From assembly GCF_018866345.1 (NCBI RefSeq), contig NZ_CP076443.1, positions 891,501 through 955,500 of the forward strand: DNA of 64,000 bases. Reading direction: 5' to 3'. Positions 58,096 through 64,000 of this stretch are shown piece after piece. Both the position numbers and the translations under genes were made by a program. The stretch is from Gemella sp. zg-570 (lineage in GTDB: Bacteria > Bacillota > Bacilli > Staphylococcales > Gemellaceae). Under the pieces are notes generated by a model, which did not search any database, was not told where the DNA came from, and worked only from the letters and a program-made list of their open reading frames with translations. The stretch's first letter is position 1, and every line of letters starts with the position of its first letter.

Positions 58096-59004
58096 TTATT
58101 TACTTGCTAACCATTTTTTAAAGTTGGATATGAAATTCAAATAAGCATTCTTATTTTGATAGGCTGGCAATTCAGCTAAAAACACCTGCTTTGGTAAGAT
58201 AGTCTGCCCCTTTTTAGTTGCAAGGACTATTACTCTTTGTTGATTTTTATTTTTAAACATTTCTTCTGGCAAGACAATAAAGGCATTAAAATTAATATCT
58301 TTTTCAATAAACTTTTTAATTTTTTCATCAAAGTTCATTATTTCTTTTGGCATAAGCAAAACTGCAAGACCATCATCTTTTAAATAATTTGTTGCCTGCT
58401 CTAAAAATAATAGGGCATTTAGGCTATAACCTTCCTCGCTACATAATTTAAAATTAAGGCTGTTGTCTTCATCAGTATAATAACCATAGGGCGTATCACT
58501 AACAATAACATCTTGCTTGGGAATATTTATTTTTTTTAGTCCGTCTTGGTTGATAATATCTACTTTTTGTTCCAGCAAATTAAAAATATTTGCTTGTAGA
58601 CTAGCATAATCAAAATCTACATCAACAGATGTAAAGTTAGTTTCTAAATTTAATTTTTCCGCTAATGAAAGTAAGAGTGTTCCACTACCACTAGCCAAGT
58701 CTGTTACACTAATTTTTTTATCGTCATAAATTTCTTTAACTAGATTAGCTATATAAAAACCTATAATTTCTGGTGTAACATTATAGTTAATATTTTGCAA
58801 TTCCTTAAAAGATTTTAAAACTAAAAAGTGATAAACTTTTTTTATTTCTTCCTTTGAATAATTATCTACTATTTCAAAATATTCATTATCATCTTCTAAC
58901 TTTAAATATTTTACAAGTGCCTTTAAATAATTATCACCTGTTTTTGTTTTTATCTCTTCAGTTTTACTATCTATTTTATTAAATAATTTTTCTATATTAG
59001 ACAT
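58096..59004 (-). CDS. YtxK-like class I SAM-dependent methyltransferase
   Basis: This 302-residue protein has an N-terminal helical region (1-85) and a Rossmann methyltransferase with motif I DLASGSGTLLLSL near residue 102 and a motif IV-like SDTPYGYY near 170, in the place of NPPY. The layout matches YtxK, an N6-adenine-methylase-like protein of Firmicutes whose substrate is not established. It is not part of a restriction operon here. TAGGAG precedes the ATG. Confidence 0.8.
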   Translation of the reverse strand: MSNIEKLFNKIDSKTEEIKTKTGDNYLKALVKYLKLEDDNEYFEIVDNYSKEEIKKVYHFLVLKSFKELQNINYNVTPEIIGFYIANLVKEIYDDKKISVTDLASGSGTLLLSLAEKLNLETNFTSVDVDFDYASLQANIFNLLEQKVDIINQDGLKKINIPKQDVIVSDTPYGYYTDEDNSLNFKLCSEEGYSLNALLFLEQATNYLKDDGLAVLLMPKEIMNFDEKIKKFIEKDINFNAFIVLPEEMFKNKNQQRVIVLATKKGQTILPKQVFLAELPAYQNKNAYLNFISNFKKWLASK

Positions 59005-59100
59005 ATATACTCCTAAATAATTTTATAATTTATATTTTAAGATTAATATAAATCTATCTTATTAAAATATATAGCTAGTCATACTTAAAATTATAACTAG

Positions 59101-59781
59101 CTAATTTATAATCTTAACTTCCTTTTTCAAACTTTCATTTAATTTGGCTCTTAAATTAGAAAAATCTTCTTTGATAACTACCGTATCAGCTATATAGTCA
59201 TGTAAACCTTTTTTTCTATTTGTAAAAGCTACTGCTAAATAAGGTAGCAAGAATAATACTTGAGATAAAAATCTTCCTATTATTTCCCTGTAAAAAGTAT
59301 CTACTAAAGAAAGTTTTTCTCCATTATATTTTTCAACTTTTAATTTTAATAGCATCTTACCTAAAGTTTGAGATAAGAAATAAGTCATAGAAAGGAAATA
59401 AAGAAAATAAGTAATGGCAAATAAAATTGTATAATTAAATACTGGTATGCTGTAATCAAAATCTAAAAAACCAAAGGTCAAAGTATTAAGTAATCTTGTT
59501 AAATGAATTACAATTAATAAGTCTACTAAGTAGGCTACAAATCTAAGGAAAAATCCTCCATAAAAATTTTTAGAAATACTTAAATATTCATCTAGTGTAT
59601 TTTCTATTTTTATATCCTTAGCCTTTTTATTATGATTTTCTTCAGTATTTTCTTTTATTTGATTTTCAAAATCTGAAAAATTATTGTTTACTTGTTCAGT
59701 AGTTTTAGTAGTTAAATTATTTTCAGCAATATTTTCTTCTTCAATGTAATTAGTTTCTTTTGGGTTATTTTGTTCACTCAT
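59101..59781 (-). CDS. RDD-family membrane protein
   Basis: This 226-residue protein has an Asn/Glu-rich cytoplasmic N-terminus (1-70) and then an RDD domain with three or four membrane helices. FFLRFVAYLVDLLIV has Arg-Asp placement typical of RDD, and GLHDYIADTVVIKE is the usual ending. The function is unknown. It starts 10 bp after sppA and is probably cotranscribed, a pairing also known in bacilli. Confidence 0.85.
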   Translation of the reverse strand: MSEQNNPKETNYIEEENIAENNLTTKTTEQVNNNFSDFENQIKENTEENHNKKAKDIKIENTLDEYLSISKNFYGGFFLRFVAYLVDLLIVIHLTRLLNTLTFGFLDFDYSIPVFNYTILFAITYFLYFLSMTYFLSQTLGKMLLKLKVEKYNGEKLSLVDTFYREIIGRFLSQVLFLLPYLAVAFTNRKKGLHDYIADTVVIKEDFSNLRAKLNESLKKEVKIIN

Positions 59782-59791
59782 AAGTTTACTC

Positions 59792-60757
59792 CTAACCTAA
59801 ATAATTTCTTTGGATATTTGTTTCTGCTGATGCAGACTGAATTTCTTTTACTATTGATTTTGATAAACCATTAATAAATCTATTTAACAGTCCTGCATTA
59901 ACATCAATAGCCTTGTATTCTACCACTTGAGCATTAGATATTTTTTTATCAGCTTCTATATCACTTATTAACTCTTTTTGCGAAGCTATTTTGTCAATCA
60001 AACCATTTTTTAGGGCTTGCTCTGCACTATAAATTCTTCCATCTGCTAGAGATAATACTTTTTCCCTATCCATGTTACGACCTTTGGCTATAAGGTCTAC
60101 AAAACGATTATAAGATTCTAAATTCAGTTCTTTATAAGTTGCAATAGTTGCTTCATTCATATCTTCTGTTAAGCCACCAACTGCTTTTTGTTCTCCTGAA
60201 CGAATAATTTGATTTTTTATACCGTGTTCATTTAAAAATTGTTGGGCAGAAAGATTACTCATGATTACCCCTATGGAACCTGTAATAGTTTCTTGATGTG
60301 CATATATTTTTTTAGCAGCCATAGAAATATAATAACCGCCAGACGCAGCTAAACTTTCCATTGAAACATAAACATCTTTACCACTTTTTACCAAGGCGTT
60401 ATATAGTTCATTACTTTCATATACACCACCACCTGGACTATCTACTACAAGTAAAATTGCTTTTACATTAGGGTCGTTTTTTGCCATGTGAATTTGGTTG
60501 ATTACAGAATAAGCCGCTTCTTCATCTGCCATTGCATCATCAATAGTTCCCTTAACTTTTATACGTTGGATTACATTACTGCTATCTCCATCACGTAAAA
60601 CTATTTTACTACCAGTAATTTCTTTATTAAGTAAAGATTTTACAAATGAATTATCATCAGATTTTTTATTTACAGAAACAGAATTTCCAAAAGATATTGA
60701 CAATATTAATATTACTACTGATGATATTAATGCTATTAGTCTTTTCTTATTTTTCAT
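59792..60757 (-). CDS. sppA: Signal peptide peptidase SppA
   Basis: This 321-residue membrane-anchored S49 peptidase degrades remnant signal peptides. An N-terminal anchor (about 7-25) is followed by the protease domain with nucleophile Ser139 (ESLAASGGYY) and general base Lys191 (SGEQKAVGG), as in the Bacillus short form. It lies 3 bp after dnaB and upstream of the RDD gene, so dnaB-sppA-RDD may be one unit. Confidence 0.94.
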   Translation of the reverse strand: MKNKKRLIALISSVVILILSISFGNSVSVNKKSDDNSFVKSLLNKEITGSKIVLRDGDSSNVIQRIKVKGTIDDAMADEEAAYSVINQIHMAKNDPNVKAILLVVDSPGGGVYESNELYNALVKSGKDVYVSMESLAASGGYYISMAAKKIYAHQETITGSIGVIMSNLSAQQFLNEHGIKNQIIRSGEQKAVGGLTEDMNEATIATYKELNLESYNRFVDLIAKGRNMDREKVLSLADGRIYSAEQALKNGLIDKIASQKELISDIEADKKISNAQVVEYKAIDVNAGLLNRFINGLSKSIVKEIQSASAETNIQRNYLG

Positions 60758-60760
60758 TGA

Positions 60761-62116
60761 TTACGCTCCTTGTTTGACACTAAATTTATTGTATTTCTTT
60801 AAAAATAATAATTCTGCATTACCTGTAGAACCATTTCTATGTTTTGCGACAATTACTTCTACGGTTGCTACATCTTTATTTTCTGGCATGTCTTCATCCT
60901 TATCACGATTATAGTAGTCATCTCGATATAAGAATGCAACAATATCAGCATCTTGCTCTATACTTCCCGATTCACGCAAATCACTCATCATAGGTTTTTT
61001 ATCTTGACGACTTTCCACACTACGAGATAATTGAGAAAGGGCTATTACTGGACATTCTAATTCCCTTGCCATCTGTTTTAAACTTCTTGAAATTTCTGAA
61101 ACTTCCTGCTGCCTATTATCAGTTTTTCTTGACCCCTGTAATAGCTGTAAATAATCTATAATTATCAAATCTAAGCCAGACTCATTTTTTAAGGTCTTGC
61201 ATTTGGCTTTAACTTCATTAACCTTGATAAAGGGACTATCATCTATGTAAATATTTTTATTATTTAAAAAAGCCATACCTACCTCAAGAGCTTGCAGGTC
61301 CTCTTGCGACATATTTCCTGTACGAATTTTTTCCGAGTCAACCATACCTTCGCTACAAAGCATACGAGATACTAACTGTTCTGCCCCCATCTCTAGTGAA
61401 AATAAAGCTACTGTTTTTTTATTTTCAGGTTTTTCGTTTCGCCCTGCAACATTTAAGGCTATATTAAGTGCGAATGCTGTTTTGCCCATAGACGGACGAG
61501 CCGCTAATATAACCAAATCTCCCTTAGAAAAACCATGCAAAATATTATCTAAAGTTGTAAAACCAGTCGGCACTGCATTATTATTTCCATCACCGGTCAT
61601 CTTAGCGATAATTTCATTAAAAACGTCTTGAGTTACATTTTTTATATCCTTAAATTCAGAAGTTTTTGCTCTTTCTGTCGCTCTTTCTATTTGCTCCATT
61701 ACCGTTGCAACTATCGAATCAAGGTCAGTTTCTCCATCATTCATTTTTTTAATATTATTTGATAAGACACTCTTGACTTCCCGATAAATAGAATTACGTT
61801 TTACTATATTGGCATAATGGCTAACATTTCTTGATGTTGGTGTAATCTCATAAACTTCTACTATATAAATTGAGGCGTCAATATTTCTAAAGGCTCCCTT
61901 GCCATAGACTTCACTAAAAATAGTTGCATGGTCGGGTTCTATATTTTCATCATTTAATTTGATTATTGCCCTATAAATTTCTTTATTACGCTCATCTATA
62001 AAATCATCTTCTTCTAAAATACCACGAACTTCAACTAGCTTATCAGAATCTATCATCAAGGCTCCTAAAACAGATTGCTCTGCCTGGAGTATTGCCTCAT
62101 ATTCATTATTGTTCAT
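60761..62116 (-). CDS. dnaB: Replicative DNA helicase
   Basis: This 451-residue hexameric fork helicase (named DnaC in B. subtilis) has an N-terminal DnaB domain (about 8-110) and a RecA-like ATPase with Walker A ARPSMGKTAFALN near 207, Walker B LIIIDYLQLLQG and the C-terminal DLRESGSIEQDADIV motif. GGAGAG precedes the ATG. The gdpP-rplI-dnaB order is conserved in Firmicutes. Confidence 0.97.
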   Translation of the reverse strand: MNNNEYEAILQAEQSVLGALMIDSDKLVEVRGILEEDDFIDERNKEIYRAIIKLNDENIEPDHATIFSEVYGKGAFRNIDASIYIVEVYEITPTSRNVSHYANIVKRNSIYREVKSVLSNNIKKMNDGETDLDSIVATVMEQIERATERAKTSEFKDIKNVTQDVFNEIIAKMTGDGNNNAVPTGFTTLDNILHGFSKGDLVILAARPSMGKTAFALNIALNVAGRNEKPENKKTVALFSLEMGAEQLVSRMLCSEGMVDSEKIRTGNMSQEDLQALEVGMAFLNNKNIYIDDSPFIKVNEVKAKCKTLKNESGLDLIIIDYLQLLQGSRKTDNRQQEVSEISRSLKQMARELECPVIALSQLSRSVESRQDKKPMMSDLRESGSIEQDADIVAFLYRDDYYNRDKDEDMPENKDVATVEVIVAKHRNGSTGNAELLFLKKYNKFSVKQGA

Positions 62117-62205
62117 ACTTTCTCTCCTTTCTTATAGGATAATGAAATAATTTTTAATTTTAGTAAGAATTTATTTAACTTCTTATTGCAATTTAATTAT
62201 TAAAA

Positions 62206-62649
62206 TTATTTTTCTACTACATGAACTTTTATCACACCTTCTACTTGGTTGTGCAGTTTTATTTTTACATTTGTGTAGCCTAATGATTGAATACCGTAAG
62301 GTAATTCAATTTTTTTCTTGTCAACTTTTAGGTCATGTTGTTTTCTTAATTCTTCTGCTACTTGTTTTGACGAAACTGAACCGAATAGACGACCACCCTC
62401 ACCAGCTTTTACAAGTATTTTGATTTCTAATTTTGATAATTTTTCTGCGACTTCTTTAGCCTTAGCTAATTCTTCAGCCTTATCTTTTTCTTTACGTTGT
62501 TGTTGACCTCTTAATACTGCCATATTGGCATTATTAGCCTCTAAAACTTTTTTATTTGATAAAAGAAATTTTGCATAACCGTCAGCAATTTCTTTGACCT
62601 CTCCTTTTTTCCCTTTTCCTTTTACATCTTCAATAAAAATTACTTTCAT
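62206..62649 (-). CDS. rplI: Ribosomal protein L9
   Basis: L9 is a 50S subunit protein. The 147-residue sequence has the N-terminal domain [20 protein letters not shown] with the typical NMAVLRGQQ segment, a long central helix and a C-terminal domain ending [17 protein letters not shown] precedes the ATG. It lies 44 bp after gdpP and 89 bp before dnaB. Confidence 0.98.
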   Translation of the reverse strand: MKVIFIEDVKGKGKKGEVKEIADGYAKFLLSNKKVLEANNANMAVLRGQQQRKEKDKAEELAKAKEVAEKLSKLEIKILVKAGEGGRLFGSVSSKQVAEELRKQHDLKVDKKKIELPYGIQSLGYTNVKIKLHNQVEGVIKVHVVEK

Positions 62650-62693
62650 TTAATTTACCTCACTTTTTAATTTTTTCTTCTTAATTGAATAAT

Positions 62694-64000
62694 TTATTTT
62701 GAAATTAATATTTCTTCAATAGCCTTGATAAGTTCAACTTTTACATCTTCTAAATTATCTCCACTTATCTGCGTAGCAGCATTAGATAGATGTCCTCCAC
62801 CACCCAAACGCTCCATAACAACTTGAACATTTAAGTTGCCTAAAGATCGGGCTGATATTCCTATTTTGTCTTTTCCTAATTTACCCACTACAAAACTAGC
62901 ATCAATTCCTTTAATTGTTAAAAGTATATCAGCACTCTGAGCAAGCATAACATTAGTATATTCTTTATAGTCAGGAGCAAGAGATACTAAAATGTTATCA
63001 GCTATCTGAGTAGCCGAACTAATTATTTCTGCCCTATTAATAAAGTTTTCTAGTGGCTCTTTAAGAATTGCTTTTATTTTTATAGGGTCTGCCCCATTAC
63101 TTCTTAAATAGGCTGCCACATCGAATGTTCTTGATCCTGTTCTTATAGCAAAATTTTGTGAATCAACAACAATTCCACCCAACATAATGGTTGCAGATAA
63201 ATTATCTAATCTTTTACCCTTAGCTTGATATTCTATAAGTTCTGCTATAAGTTCAGAAGCTGATGAAGCATAGGGTTCTATATAGGTTAATAGAGGATTA
63301 GCAATTATATCTTCCCCTCTTCTGTGGTGGTCGATTATTACTTTTTTGTTAGCCTTATTTAATATGCCTACATCTATTACCCTGTCAGAATCTGACGTAT
63401 CTACTATTACCAAAGTTGTTAGAGGTGTCATCAAGTCCCAAGCCTTATCGCTATCAACAAAAATTTCAGCTAAATTCTCTTCTTTTTCAATTTCGGTCAT
63501 TATTTTTTTAATAGTTTCATCCTTATCACTATCATTTAAAACAATGTAACATTCCTTGTTATTAAGTTTTGCAAATTCGTAAATTCCTATACAAGCTCCT
63601 ATGGCATCAAAGTCTGGTTGAATATGCCCCATAACTATAAGCCTATCACTTTCTTTTACAATATCAGCTAGGGCATTAGAAATGACACGCGCCTTAATAC
63701 GAGTACGTCTTTCTTGAGGATTGGTTTTTCCTCCATAAAGTCTGATAGTACCGTCAACTTCTTTTATGGCAACTTGGTCGCCCCCTCTTCCTAAAGAAAG
63801 GTCTAAGGCTGTTTTGGAAAGTTCTCCCAATTCTGGTAAAAAGTCAGTTCCCAAACCAACACCAACACTAATTGTTACTTGGGTGTCAAATTCTTCTTTT
63901 AAATTTCTAATTTCATCTAGTATGGAAAATTTTTCTTTTTCTATAATTTTTAAGTCTTTAATATTAAGTAGACCTAAAAATCTATCTTCATCAGTACGCT
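62694..64000 (-). CDS. gdpP: Cyclic-di-AMP phosphodiesterase GdpP, C-terminal part (cut by window edge)
   Basis: GdpP is a membrane protein that hydrolyses c-di-AMP. The visible part starts inside a degenerate GGDEF domain (LSLGRGGDQVAIK) and continues through DHH/DHHA1 phosphodiesterase domains with GHIQPDFDAIGA, VDTSDSD, the DHH signature IIDHHRRGED and a C-terminal GGGGHLSNAATQI. The frame stays open to 64000. A TTG at 63854 lies inside the domain and is not the start. N-terminal membrane helices and PAS domain lie outside. Confidence 0.95.
   Translation of the reverse strand, partial: RTDEDRFLGLLNIKDLKIIEKEKFSILDEIRNLKEEFDTQVTISVGVGLGTDFLPELGELSKTALDLSLGRGGDQVAIKEVDGTIRLYGGKTNPQERRTRIKARVISNALADIVKESDRLIVMGHIQPDFDAIGACIGIYEFAKLNNKECYIVLNDSDKDETIKKIMTEIEKEENLAEIFVDSDKAWDLMTPLTTLVIVDTSDSDRVIDVGILNKANKKVIIDHHRRGEDIIANPLLTYIEPYASSASELIAELIEYQAKGKRLDNLSATIMLGGIVVDSQNFAIRTGSRTFDVAAYLRSNGADPIKIKAILKEPLENFINRAEIISSATQIADNILVSLAPDYKEYTNVMLAQSADILLTIKGIDASFVVGKLGKDKIGISARSLGNLNVQVVMERLGGGGHLSNAATQISGDNLEDVKVELIKAIEEILISK

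Noticed and set aside
1-64000. tRNA or rRNA genes
   Set aside because: No cloverleaf with CCA-end context or rRNA-like stretch was recognised by reading; a tRNA scan would settle it.

Overview
The window is AT-rich Firmicutes DNA. A YSIRK-type surface protein, luxS, a streptococcus-like pdh/aco operon with a lipoyl domain on E3, the murA-epuA pair, gshF, and the conserved gdpP-rplI-dnaB order together suggest Gemella or a close relative. This assignment is inferred from gene content; no rRNA is present.

Positions 1-11440 (minus strand) hold the start of a giant cell-wall adhesin that runs off the left edge. It has a YSIRK signal peptide, an N-terminal adhesin-like region, then long alpha-helical (DUF1542-like) repeats in two tiers: 507-residue units (1521 bp) and 146-residue units (438 bp). 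One 1521-bp copy carries a dense cluster of small deletions that breaks the frame. Two identical, inversely oriented 26-bp palindromes lie in the upstream region. Positions 11696-16318 hold pgi, luxS, galU and htrA. Positions 17184-22168 hold a four-gene 2-oxoacid dehydrogenase operon (E1a-E1b-E2-E3) in which E2 has lost its lipoyl domain and E3 carries one. Positions 22700-24040 hold two decayed genes, followed by tig and an IS30-type insertion sequence with a 15-bp flanking repeat.

Positions 26700-34240 hold a small unknown gene, a truncated haemoglobin, metK under a SAM-I riboswitch, pta, an epuA-like gene, murA and gshF. Positions 34390-37590 hold a broken SMR transporter and a BcgI-like two-gene restriction-modification system. 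At 37758-43000 a HAD phosphatase-cdd pair is followed by tandem 171-bp copies of the cdd 3' end. Next comes a compact cassette: a 37-aa peptide ending in Trp, a two-lobed retropepsin-like protease, an MFS exporter, and a class I isoprenoid-synthase-like protein. A second, decayed HAD-cdd copy closes the region. The cassette has a perfect consensus promoter and is the best candidate for an undescribed system; I propose a prenylated-tryptophan secreted peptide by analogy with ComQ/ComX.

Positions 43127-57685 hold an MFS transporter, a TetR regulator, two heterodimeric ABC exporters, clpP, a YitT protein, a small frameshifted gene, glmS behind a glmS ribozyme, and two small redox or membrane proteins. 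The right edge (58096-64000, minus strand) holds a YtxK-like methyltransferase, an RDD protein, sppA, dnaB, rplI and partial gdpP. Several genes are broken by a single missing base, often in a short homopolymer. Together with the deletion-rich repeat copy this suggests consensus indel errors in the assembly as an alternative to true decay.
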